Source of the DNA: Bacteroidetes bacterium UBA6183
Lineage (GTDB): Bacteria; Bacteroidota; Bacteroidia; UKL13-3
DNA length: 26,650 bases
Assembly (NCBI GenBank): GCA_002422865.1
Contig: DITN01000002.1
Coordinates: 11,315-37,964, forward strand
Reading direction: 5' to 3'
Shown here: piece by piece, positions 14,218 to 21,927 of the stretch
Numbering within the stretch: the stretch's first letter is position 1
How the letters are laid out: the number at the start of each line of letters is the position of its first letter
The notes under the pieces: model-generated
What the model saw: the letters and a program-made list of their open reading frames with translations, nothing else
What the model was told of the DNA's origin: nothing
Database searches by the model: none
Made by a program: the position numbers and the translations under genes

Positions 14218-14237
14218 TTGCTACATGGATGTAGCAA
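14218..14237. promoter_or_regulatory. Perfect 9-bp inverted repeat upstream of hmgA
   Basis: TTGCTACAT-gg-ATGTAGCAA, 124 bp upstream of the hmgA start and 22 bp beyond the rnpB terminator hairpin. It overlaps a second near-palindrome, TAGCAGCAATTGTTGCTA (about 14206-14223). With a 2-nt loop and no T-run it looks more like a dimeric regulator site than a terminator. The regulator, if any, is unknown. Confidence 0.4.
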
Positions 14238-14259
14238 GAACTAGTATGCTTTAAATGGA

Positions 14260-14281
14260 AAGAGGCGCCAAAGCGCCTCTT
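14260..14281 (-). terminator. Terminator of rnpB
   Basis: AAGAGGCGC-caaa-GCGCCTCTT (14260-14268 / 14273-14281), a perfect 9-bp GC-rich stem with a 4-nt loop, 5 bp past the RNase P RNA 3' end on the minus strand. The following sequence is TTCCATTT, a weak U-tract. Confidence 0.75.
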
Positions 14282-14286
14282 ATTTT

Positions 14287-14675
14287 GTAAAAACGATAAG
14301 CCGGGTTCTGTTACGCTCCGTTACCGGAGTATGCTTGTCATTTATCTGGCTCCAACTTCACAGCGGGAGTCTAGCAGCCTACCCATTACGAAAGTGCGAG
14401 CAGCACTTTGTGCTACATTGCTGTAACACCTCGTAACCTATTTGGCCTTGCAACACATAAGGTTTGCCATGCGCTGTACATTGCTGCACAACCGGTGGTC
14501 TCTTACACCGCCTTTTCACCCTTACCAAACATTGCTGTTTGGCGGTATATTCTCTGCTGCACTGTCTGTAAACCCAACATTACATTGGGATTCCTACCCG
14601 TTAGGTAGTATGTTGCTCTATGTTGCCCGGACTTTCCTCATCCCATGTTGCAGGGAAGCGACAAGCTGTTTTTAC
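14287..14675 (-). ncRNA. rnpB: RNase P RNA, class A
   Basis: Catalytic RNA of RNase P, which matures tRNA 5' ends. On the minus strand the universally conserved core is clear: GAGGAAAGTCCGGGC at 14639-14625, GAGACCACCGG near 14500, GGGTAGGCTGC before the 3' region, and ACAGAACCCGGCTTAT at 14311-14296. Helix P1 closes the ends, GTAAAAAC (14675-14668) with GTTTTTAC (14294-14287), which fixes the boundaries at about 389 nt. Three stems end in the same CA-GCAA-TG cap (GCAA is a GNRA tetraloop) at 14412-14427, 14476-14489 and 14525-14542. A fourth, CTCCG-GTAA-CGGAG, is at 14316-14329. A TTG-N21-TAnnTTTG promoter lies immediately upstream and a GC hairpin downstream. No protein gene in this interval is real. 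Confidence 0.97.
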
Positions 14676-14679
14676 CCTA

Positions 14680-14711
14680 CAAAGGTAAGCTAAAACCTAA
14701 TTGTTAATCAA
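14680..14711 (-). promoter_or_regulatory. Promoter of rnpB
   Basis: On the minus strand, TTG (14711-14709), a 21-nt spacer, then TACCTTTG (14687-14680): a full match to the Bacteroidota consensus. The first base of helix P1 (14675) lies 5 nt past the last G, which is where transcription should begin. This calibrates other TAnnTTTG boxes in the window. Confidence 0.85.
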
Positions 14712-14772
14712 CTAAAATATAAATAAGTAAGAATAGATATGTGGAAGTTGAATGTTGGATAGAATAGACACT

Positions 14773-14804
14773 AATAAACCAATCAACCAATAAACCAATC
14801 AACC
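14773..14804. repeat. 16-bp direct tandem repeat after ppk1
   Basis: AATAAACCAATCAACC occurs twice head to tail, directly downstream of the ppk1 stop. It is short and unassigned. No terminator hairpin is seen between ppk1 and rnpB. Confidence 0.7.
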
Positions 14805-14810
14805 AGCAAA

Positions 14811-16880
14811 CTACATAACTCCATACTTATTCTTCAGGTACTCGTATATGGCGTATTGTGCGCGTATTGGCGGACCATCATTGCGAACAAATTTGTTATC
14901 AAAATCGCTATCAATGATGCGCGCTTTGGTATTATCGTGCAACTGAATATCAATAATGGTGCGCAGCTCTTCTTTTATGTTTTCGTCATAAATTGGGAAA
15001 CCACATTCAATTCGGTTAAACAAGTTTCTCGACATCCAATCGGCACTGGCTAAATATATCTTTTCATCGCCATCATTGGCAAAAATATATACACGAGCGT
15101 GTTCCAAAAACCGATCAATAATACTAATCACACGTATGTTTTCACTTAGTCCGGGAATGCCCGGTACAATAGCGCAGATACCACGCACAATCAAATCTAT
15201 TTTAACACCGGCCTTGCCTGCATCATACAGTTTTTTAACCATGCCTTCATCCAATAAACTGTTCATTTTTGCAATGATGTAGGCACGTTTCCCCGCTTTG
15301 GCATTTTTAATTTCATTGTCTATGGCTTCTTCAAAACGTTTGGCCATGTTATCGGGGGCAACAAGTATGTGTTCAAACTTTTGTTTACGCGGACTTTGAA
15401 ACAACATATCCATCAAACGATCTAAGTCGTGGGTATACTTGGTATTTTTGGTAAGTAGGCCATGGTCGCAATAAATACGAGAGGTTACACCATTGTAATT
15501 GCCGGTTGCCAAATGCGCATAAGTTACTTTTTTACCTTCTTCAGTACGGTAAATTAAACACACTTTGGTATGCACTTTTTGTCCGGGTTTACCAAAATGT
15601 ACACGTGCTCCGGCCTCTTGTAATTTATTCGTCCAATAGATGTTATGTTCCTCATCAAACCTTGCCTGAAGCTCCATTAATACCGTAACTTTTTTTCCGT
15701 TTTTCACCGCATTAATTAATGCATTTACCACATTGCTGTGTTTGGCTACACGGTATAAAGTAATCTTAATGGCATGTACATTAGGGTCGATAGCCGCCTC
15801 GCGCAACATCCTGATCAAATAATCAAAACTTTGGTAAGGATGGTTCAGGAAATAGTCTTTTTGCGTGATGGCTTCAAACATGGTTTTGCTATTATCTAAT
15901 TCAGGAATAGCAAGCGGAATAAGGGTTGGGTAGTAGTGTTCTGGTTTTCCTACTTTAGGAAAATCCATAAAATCTTTAAAGTTATGGTAACGCCCACCTG
16001 CAATTAAATTTACATTACGCAGTTGCAATTTATCCAACAATAATTCAAGCATTACTTTTGGCATTTCTGCATCATACACAAACCTGGTGGGGCTGCCAAT
16101 AGAACGTTGTTTTATGCTGCGTTGAATTTTCTCAAGTAAGTTGCGTTTATAATCTTCGCTATCGTCATCAATGGTAAACTCTGCATCACGCGTTAGTTTA
16201 ATGGTGTAGGCCTCAAACTCATCGTAATCAAAAATATTGAATATACGGTGCAATGAAGTTCTGATTACATCATCTAAGTACATGATGTTTTTATGCACGC
16301 CATCTTCGGGCAGTATAAAAAAACGATTTAATGGTGTTTGCGGAATTTCAATGATGGCATGTTTAGGGCTGTATGTTTTTTTCGAGTCATTCATACGCAC
16401 AGCCAAGTATATACCTCGGTCGCGTAAATGCGGTACATGCTCTAAATCATCAATAATAACCGGAAACAGGTAAGGCATTACTTCACGTTTTGAATAATCA
16501 ACAACGGCATTTTTTTGTACGTTAGTAAGGTCTTTTAAATCCAGTATGTGTATATTATTTTCCTCAAGTTTGGCATTAATTTGATCGTAAGCACGGTTAA
16601 ATCGATCACTTTGTATAACTGCTATACGTTGTATTTCCGATAAAATTACATCAGGTGGAAATTGTATGTGCGAGCGTTTCCCAATTTTCTGGTTACGCAA
16701 TAAAATAGCTACACGCACCCTAAAAAACTCATCGTTGTTTGATGAAAAGATGGCCAAAAACTTAAGGCGTTCAAGCAGGGGAGTGTCTTCATTTTCAGCC
16801 TCCTGCAAAACACGCTCATTAAACAGCATCCAACTTATTTCCCTATCCTTATATAAATTCCCTTTATAATCTTTAATCAT
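14811..16880 (-). CDS. ppk1: Polyphosphate kinase (PPK1)
   Basis: 689 residues, the usual PPK1 length. Reversibly transfers the ATP gamma-phosphate to inorganic polyphosphate. The N-terminal domain starts YKDREISWMLFNERVLQEAE, with the typical FFRVRVA. The head domain follows, then two phospholipase-D-like catalytic domains: IKITLYRVAKHS (near 371-381), VHTKVCLI with the autophosphorylated His437, and FLEHARVY with the second catalytic His594. LASADWMSRNL is the conserved C-terminal signature. ATG at 16880. A TAnnTTTG box ends 11 nt upstream, implying a leader of only about 7 nt. It lies on the same strand as rnpB, hmgA and hppD, but rnpB has its own promoter. Divergent from the TPR protein. 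Confidence 0.97.
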   Translation of the reverse strand: MIKDYKGNLYKDREISWMLFNERVLQEAENEDTPLLERLKFLAIFSSNNDEFFRVRVAILLRNQKIGKRSHIQFPPDVILSEIQRIAVIQSDRFNRAYDQINAKLEENNIHILDLKDLTNVQKNAVVDYSKREVMPYLFPVIIDDLEHVPHLRDRGIYLAVRMNDSKKTYSPKHAIIEIPQTPLNRFFILPEDGVHKNIMYLDDVIRTSLHRIFNIFDYDEFEAYTIKLTRDAEFTIDDDSEDYKRNLLEKIQRSIKQRSIGSPTRFVYDAEMPKVMLELLLDKLQLRNVNLIAGGRYHNFKDFMDFPKVGKPEHYYPTLIPLAIPELDNSKTMFEAITQKDYFLNHPYQSFDYLIRMLREAAIDPNVHAIKITLYRVAKHSNVVNALINAVKNGKKVTVLMELQARFDEEHNIYWTNKLQEAGARVHFGKPGQKVHTKVCLIYRTEEGKKVTYAHLATGNYNGVTSRIYCDHGLLTKNTKYTHDLDRLMDMLFQSPRKQKFEHILVAPDNMAKRFEEAIDNEIKNAKAGKRAYIIAKMNSLLDEGMVKKLYDAGKAGVKIDLIVRGICAIVPGIPGLSENIRVISIIDRFLEHARVYIFANDGDEKIYLASADWMSRNLFNRIECGFPIYDENIKEELRTIIDIQLHDNTKARIIDSDFDNKFVRNDGPPIRAQYAIYEYLKNKYGVM

Positions 16881-16891
16881 AGCTTGTTAGG

Positions 16892-16899
16892 CAAATGTA
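16892..16899 (-). promoter_or_regulatory. Promoter -7 box for ppk1
   Basis: TACATTTG on the minus strand matches TAnnTTTG. The predicted transcription start is near 16887, leaving about 7 nt before the ATG at 16880. The -33 element is not clear. Confidence 0.5.
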
Positions 16900-17087
16900 C
16901 ATTTTATGTAGTTATAAAACTTGTGGCAAGTAAACACCTAAATGTTTGTAAGCCAACTTTAGTATACAACCTTCGGTTTATTTAACGTTGACTTAACATT
17001 ACAAACTATTTTGGTACGGTTTTTAGATTTACGTAAAATAACATTTAGTTTGCAGCAAACGTTTTTTAAACAAACACCATTTTTTGT

Positions 17088-18476
17088 ATGAAGAAAATAA
17101 TCATGATGCTTACAGCTGCCGGTTTAATACAAGTAGCACAAGCGCAAAAAACAAACGTAGAGAGCGCGGCCATTTATTTGCGTAACTCAGAAATATCGGA
17201 TGCTAAAAAGGCTATTGATGAGGCCGCCATTCACGATGAAACCAAAAACGATCCTAAAATGTGGTATTACCGTACTGCCATTTACGATACCATTTTGCGC
17301 AACAAAGATTACAGCAGCTTGGTTGATGCAACTACCGTTGAAAAATTTGTGCTGGCTGCTAAAGGCTGTGTAACTGCTGATGAGAAAAAACGCTACGAGT
17401 GGTATTGCGCGAACCAAGCCATTATTCAATCATCTTTTGATGCATACAACGCAGCTTACACTTATTTACAGGAAAAAAACTACGATAAAGCTGTAAGGTT
17501 TTTTGAGTACGTAATCGCAAATATTGCTTTAGATAAAGATGGTCAGCTAAAGAAAAATAACTTAACGGACAAGAATATTTACAATGCCATATACCGTTCG
17601 GCTTTTGTTGATGAGAAGTATGATATAGCACGTACTTACTCGAAAAAACTGATTGATATGGACTACAATGATCCATTGATTTATTACTTTAATGCAGAAA
17701 CTTACATTATAGCAGGTGATACCACTAAGGCCCTAGAAGTAATAGGTGTTGGACGTAATAAATTTGGCAACGATAAGGACTTAATTAACTACGAGTTAAA
17801 CATTTACTTAAAACAAGGTAAGTCGGATGTATTGTTGAACAAAGTAAATGAGGCTTTGAGCAGCGACCCAGATAACAGTACTTTAATTTATGTACGTGGT
17901 AATATTTACGACAAATTTGCGGCCGACAGGTATGATGCAGCACAAAGAGCTCAAGACGAAGCAGAGAAACTTGAACGTAAAGCAAAAAATGAAAAAGTAC
18001 CTGCCAATAAAACTAAATTAATTGCGCAATCTAAAAAACAAAGTGTTTTAGCCGACTCATTAATAAAAGAAATGCGTGTAAAAGCAACTTTAGCAGAGGC
18101 CGATTACAAACGTAAAACAGAATTGGATCCGGACAATGTTGATGGCCATTATGCAATGGGGGCTTTATTAAACAATTACGAAAACACCATTATTGTAAAT
18201 AAAATAAATAAAACTAGCGGTGTTAACCAACAAGAGTACGACAAGAAGATTGCAGCATTGCAAAAAGAACAGAGAGCCATTTTAGATCGTGCTTTAAAAC
18301 ATTTTAATGATGCATTGGCCATTGTTGAAAATATGTCGGAAGGTGATGAAGATAAAAAACGCGAGAAGAAAAACTTGAAGATAATGGTTTTAGAATCGAT
18401 AAAATCGGTTTACAAAAACATGAACAATGAAGTGAAGTTCATGGAAATTAAAAAACAAATTGACGAGTTAGAATAA
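17088..18476 (+). CDS. Exported TPR-like protein
   Basis: 462 residues. MKKIIMMLTAAGLIQVAQAQ is a signal peptide with an AQA cleavage site, so the protein is probably periplasmic or outer-membrane associated. The mature part is almost all helical with TPR-like pairs: NSEISDAKKAIDEAAI, YTYLQEKNYDKAVRFFEYVI, YIIAGDTTKALEVIGVG and SDPDNSTLIYVRGNIYDKFA, then LDPDNVDGHYAMGALLNN and a C-terminal helical stretch. A charged Lys/Glu/Ala-rich segment, about residues 283-337, looks like a coiled coil inserted between repeats. No enzymatic motif is seen; a scaffold or outer-membrane assembly role is possible but unproven. ATTTTTTGT precedes the ATG with no Shine-Dalgarno. A T-rich hairpin terminator follows at once. 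Confidence 0.85.
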   Translation: MKKIIMMLTAAGLIQVAQAQKTNVESAAIYLRNSEISDAKKAIDEAAIHDETKNDPKMWYYRTAIYDTILRNKDYSSLVDATTVEKFVLAAKGCVTADEKKRYEWYCANQAIIQSSFDAYNAAYTYLQEKNYDKAVRFFEYVIANIALDKDGQLKKNNLTDKNIYNAIYRSAFVDEKYDIARTYSKKLIDMDYNDPLIYYFNAETYIIAGDTTKALEVIGVGRNKFGNDKDLINYELNIYLKQGKSDVLLNKVNEALSSDPDNSTLIYVRGNIYDKFAADRYDAAQRAQDEAEKLERKAKNEKVPANKTKLIAQSKKQSVLADSLIKEMRVKATLAEADYKRKTELDPDNVDGHYAMGALLNNYENTIIVNKINKTSGVNQQEYDKKIAALQKEQRAILDRALKHFNDALAIVENMSEGDEDKKREKKNLKIMVLESIKSVYKNMNNEVKFMEIKKQIDELE

Positions 18477-18497
18477 TCTAATGTAATAAAAAACAGA

Positions 18498-18534
18498 AAC
18501 GGAGTTCAACTAAGTTGGGCTCCGTTTTTTTTTT
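18498..18534 (+). terminator. Terminator of the TPR gene
   Basis: AACGGAGTTCAAC (18498-18510) / GTTGGGCTCCGTT (18514-18526), a 13-bp stem with two G-T wobbles and a 3-nt loop, followed by more T (to 18534). Strong intrinsic terminator. Confidence 0.93.
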
Positions 18535-18885
18535 CGCTAGGTTCGATTGTCTTGATCTTAAATGAGGGGATACCATTGTATAAAAGTTGGGTAGTTGTTG
18601 GCATGGATTGATGATTAAAATGGGGGTTAATTGATACCGACTAATGAATGGATTTAGTGTATGCTGAGTGTGTTTTACTAATAATCTATTTAACATAATG
18701 TTAATTATAAGGTATTTTAAAACGTGTAAATTACTGTATTACATACAATTAATTATTCGGTTTATATAGTAATGTTAAATCAAGATTGATGAATCATGTT
18801 CACTTAGGATGGCAACATCTCTATTCAATTGTAAAAATAAATCTGTTAAAGGAATAATTGGATTTGAAAGCGTAAAGTTGCACAC
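18535..18885 (+). other. Intergenic region before the first desaturase, no gene seen
   Basis: 350 bp, AT-rich, no ORF with support. It must hold the promoter of the first desaturase, but no TAnnTTTG box is found; GGATTTG about 21 nt before the ATG is a partial match. The last ~20 bp (GAAAGCGT...TTGC) is shared with the region just upstream of the second desaturase. Confidence 0.5.
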
Positions 18886-19971
18886 ATGAAAGTAATTCGA
18901 TTTCAAGGAACCGAACCAGAGAAAAAGCAATTTTGGAAAATACTTAAGGCAAACGTAAATGCATACTTTGTATCCAATAACATTTCGCCTAAAGGAAACA
19001 CAAACATGGTTGTAAAAACAATAGCCATGTATGCCATGTATTTGGGGCCTTTTGTTTTTATATTGATTTACCCAATAACTTCAATTATTGCACTGTTATG
19101 TGCCGTAATAATGGGATTAGGTAAAGCAGGTATTGGCATGAGTGTGATGCACGATGGTTTACATGGTGCTTATTCATCTAAAAAATGGGTTAACCGATTA
19201 ATGGGTGCAAGCATGTATGTTATTGGTAGTAATGTGTTTACTTGGAAGTTACAACACAATGTTTTCCACCATGCTTATACCAATATTGATGGCTTAGATG
19301 AAGACATTAGAACCCGTTGGATTATTAGGTTGTGTGAGCATACGCCACTAAAACCCATACACAAGTACCAATATGTTTATGCGTATTTTTTATACAGCTT
19401 AATGACTTTCTCAATGCTTATTGGCGACATTAGGCGATTGGTTGACTACAATAAATCTGGACTTACCCGTTTGCACAAAGCCAATCCAACTCACGAGTTA
19501 TTAAAGGCCTTGGGTGCAAAAACAGTTTACCTATTTACTGTAATTGGTTTGCCAATAATTTTCACTCCATTTACTTGGTGGCAAGTGTTAATTGGTTTTG
19601 TGTTGATGCACCTTGTAGCAGGATTCGTTTTTAGTATAGTGTTTCAGTTGGCACATATTATGGAAGATGCTTCACAGCCCACTATTGATGAACATGGTGT
19701 AACTAAAAACGAATGGGCCATACATCAAATACTAACTACCGTAAATTTTGCGCCTAAAAACCGCATATTAAACTGGTACGTGGGTGGTTTAAACTTTCAG
19801 GTTGAGCACCATTTGTTCCCTAATATTTGCCACTTGCATTACAAAAATATTTCGCCTATTGTAGAAAAAACAGCCAAAGAATTTGGTATTCCTTACTACT
19901 CTATTCCCAGCCTTGGCAAAGCCATTTCATCGCACACCAATAAGCTAAAAGAGTTGGGCGGTGTGTCATAA
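18886..19971 (+). CDS. Fatty acid desaturase, QxxHH (front-end-like) type, copy 1
   Basis: 361 residues. Integral membrane di-iron desaturase, expected to introduce a double bond into acyl-CoA or acyl-lipid chains. The three histidine boxes are HDGLH (89-93), HNVFHH (124-129) and QVEHH (305-309). Replacement of the first His of box 3 by Gln is the mark of front-end (delta-5/6-like) and linoleoyl-CoA-desaturase-like enzymes. There is no fused cytochrome b5. Hydrophobic segments lie near 45-85, 163-180, 212-228 and 233-257. This is the first of two tandem paralogs, about 83% identical by my hand count, with no gaps. Substrate and regioselectivity cannot be told from sequence. A hairpin terminator follows, so the second copy is probably expressed separately. 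Confidence 0.93.
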   Translation: MKVIRFQGTEPEKKQFWKILKANVNAYFVSNNISPKGNTNMVVKTIAMYAMYLGPFVFILIYPITSIIALLCAVIMGLGKAGIGMSVMHDGLHGAYSSKKWVNRLMGASMYVIGSNVFTWKLQHNVFHHAYTNIDGLDEDIRTRWIIRLCEHTPLKPIHKYQYVYAYFLYSLMTFSMLIGDIRRLVDYNKSGLTRLHKANPTHELLKALGAKTVYLFTVIGLPIIFTPFTWWQVLIGFVLMHLVAGFVFSIVFQLAHIMEDASQPTIDEHGVTKNEWAIHQILTTVNFAPKNRILNWYVGGLNFQVEHHLFPNICHLHYKNISPIVEKTAKEFGIPYYSIPSLGKAISSHTNKLKELGGVS

Positions 19972-19983
19972 TCCGCAAACTTA

Positions 19984-20011
19984 TCAGTTTGCTATAAACT
20001 GAACATTTTTT
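19984..20011 (+). terminator. Terminator after desaturase 1
   Basis: TCAGTTT-gctat-AAACTGA (19984-19990 / 19996-20002), a 7-bp stem with a 5-nt loop, then ACATTTTTT. Moderately convincing; it begins 12 bp past the desaturase stop. Confidence 0.6.
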
Positions 20012-20793
20012 ACATGGGCTAAGCTTTTATATTCAAGTAATCCCAAAACTTCGAAAGGGGTAGCAACCTCAAGAATAAAAGAATTTGCAGCTTTCTTTTC
20101 GTGCTTTTTCAGCTCCAATTATGAGCGGTGAATAATGCATGAGGTACTCTACACGGCAAATGATGATTTTACGTAACAATCAATGAGGGCGTTTGTGCAA
20201 TGGCCATAGTAAGCAATCCGGAAACGCAGTGGCTTGGATTACGTGGAAAAAACGTACTCAGTAGATTGTAGTAAAAGCATCATAAGCCTTGACTTTTTTG
20301 AATATTTTTTAGCTCTATCAATCTATATTTTCAGCGGTATCGCTGAATGTAAACATTTGTGTCAAGACAATTGCTTAGCAATCAACGAGGCAATAACAAC
20401 AACAAACAACTACGAGTTAAAAAGCATTGCCGGTTTGGGGTGGCAACCCCAAGAAAGAAAATCTACAATTTTTTGTCACTTTTTATTTGGGTATATGCAA
20501 ATTCAACGAGGCAACAAACAACAAACAACAACAAGTTAAAAGTGAAGGCGTTCCGAAACTTCGGTATGGGTTCCAACCCAAAAGGAGCGTGCTTTTTATT
20601 CCAAAATAATTTTAAAATGGAAAATAATTATTATTATCAATCCTTAACGCGCTATTGAATAACTATGTTATGAGATGCGCTTTAAAAGCCCTGGTTTATC
20701 TACCCATTAAGTTAACACAAACTTATTAATCATTTAAACTACACAGCCGCTCGAAACACCAATAAATACAACAGAAAGCGTGAAATTGCGACC
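20012..20793. other. Intergenic region between the desaturases, hairpin-rich, no convincing gene
   Basis: About 780 bp. Overlapping short frames between 20234 and 20658 exist but differ in frame, have Asn/Gln-rich repeat-derived sequence and no start context, so I do not call them genes. The region contains three GGGG/CCC hairpin variants (near 20054, 20435 and 20567) and a tandem repeat described separately. The last ~20 bp duplicates the leader of the first desaturase. No TAnnTTTG promoter is found. Confidence 0.6.
20382..20625 (+). repeat. Tandem ~120-bp repeat with hairpins
   Basis: Two adjacent units share their first ~50 nt: TCAACGAGGCAA (20382-20393 and 20503-20514), then a CAACAACAAACAAC-type stretch, then GTTAAAA. 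Each unit then carries a GGG/CCC stem: TTGGGGT-ggca-ACCCCAA (20435-20452) in the first and TGGGTT-cc-AACCCA (20567-20580) in the second, the latter preceded by CCGAA-ac-TTCGG. Both end in a CTTTTTATT stretch. A partial left arm (AATCAATGAGGGCG, about 20180) and a weaker hairpin (GGGGTAGCAACCTC, about 20056) suggest a third, decayed copy. Confidence 0.65.
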
Positions 20794-21876
20794 ATGAAAG
20801 TAATTCGTTTTCAAGGAACCGATATTGAGCAAAAGCTATTTTGGAAAACACTTAAAGGAAACGTACATGCCTATTTTGTAACCAATAATATTTCGCCTAA
20901 AGGCAATACAAACATGGTTGTAAAAACTGTAACCATGTATGCCTTATACATTATCCCTTTTATTTTAATCTTGCTATACCCAACCGCACCAATTATGGCT
21001 TTACTATTTGCCGTTATTATGGGAATTGGCAAAGCCGGTATTGGCATGAGTGTGATGCACGATGGACTTCATGGCTCTTATTCGTCAAAAAAATGGGTGA
21101 ATCGTTTGATGGGTGCAAGCATGTATGTAATTGGCAGCAATGTGTTTAATTGGAAAATACAGCATAATATTTTTCACCATGCTTATACCAATATTGATGG
21201 ATTGGATGAGGACATACAAACCCGTTGGATTATTAGGTTAAGCGAACATACCCCACTAAAAACCATACACAAGTACCAATATATTTATGCGTATCTTTTG
21301 TATAGCTTAATGACTTTCTCTATGCTTATTGGCGATATTACCCAATTGGTGGGTTACAATAAATCGGGGCTTACCCGTTTGCACAAAGCAAACCCAACAC
21401 GCGAAATGATGATTGCTTTGGGTGTTAAATTGGTTTATTTGTTTACCGTAATTGGTTTACCCATTATGCTGACCACCTTTAGTTGGTGGCAAGTATTAAC
21501 AGGCTTTGTGGTGATGCACTTGGTTGCCGGGTTTATTTTTAGTATCGTGTTTCAAATGGCGCATATCATGGAAGAAGCATTGCAACCCACCGTTGACGAA
21601 CATGGCATTACCCAAAACGAATGGGCCATACATCAACTGTTAACTACCGTAAATTTTGCGCCTAAAAACCGCCTATTAAATTGGTATGTGGGTGGTTTAA
21701 ACTTTCAGGTTGAACACCATTTGTTCCCCAATATTTGCCACTTACACTACAAAAACATTTCGCCCATCGTAGAAAAAACAGCCAAAGAATTTGGTGTACC
21801 CTACTACTCTATTCCTACCCTTGGCGAAGCTGTTTCATCACATACCAAAAGGTTAAAAGAGTTGGGTGGGGTTTGA
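20794..21876 (+). CDS. Fatty acid desaturase, QxxHH (front-end-like) type, copy 2
   Basis: 360 residues, collinear with copy 1 without gaps. The histidine boxes are at the same positions, HDGLH, HNIFHH and QVEHH, all intact, so both copies should be active. Differences from copy 1 concentrate in the membrane segments 51-70 and around 205-230, which line the acyl-chain tunnel in this family. A change of chain-length or positional preference after duplication is therefore plausible but unproven. Residues 301-330, around box 3, are identical. It has its own leader, separated from copy 1 by 822 bp. It ends 51 bp before the convergent protease gene, with no clear terminator in between. Confidence 0.93.
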   Translation: MKVIRFQGTDIEQKLFWKTLKGNVHAYFVTNNISPKGNTNMVVKTVTMYALYIIPFILILLYPTAPIMALLFAVIMGIGKAGIGMSVMHDGLHGSYSSKKWVNRLMGASMYVIGSNVFNWKIQHNIFHHAYTNIDGLDEDIQTRWIIRLSEHTPLKTIHKYQYIYAYLLYSLMTFSMLIGDITQLVGYNKSGLTRLHKANPTREMMIALGVKLVYLFTVIGLPIMLTTFSWWQVLTGFVVMHLVAGFIFSIVFQMAHIMEEALQPTVDEHGITQNEWAIHQLLTTVNFAPKNRLLNWYVGGLNFQVEHHLFPNICHLHYKNISPIVEKTAKEFGVPYYSIPTLGEAVSSHTKRLKELGGV

Positions 21877-21927
21877 TGACCATATACCATTTTTTACACT
21901 TAGTCCTTTTATTATCAAGATATTGGA

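Noticed and set aside
14408..14693. Two plus-strand short frames
   Set aside because: They lie entirely in the RNase P RNA gene and its promoter, which are supported by conserved core motifs and helix P1.
20234..20658. Three overlapping short plus-strand frames between the desaturases
   Set aside because: They are in different frames over a tandem hairpin repeat, with Asn/Gln-rich translation of CAA-type repeats and no start signals. The repeat explains them better than coding does.
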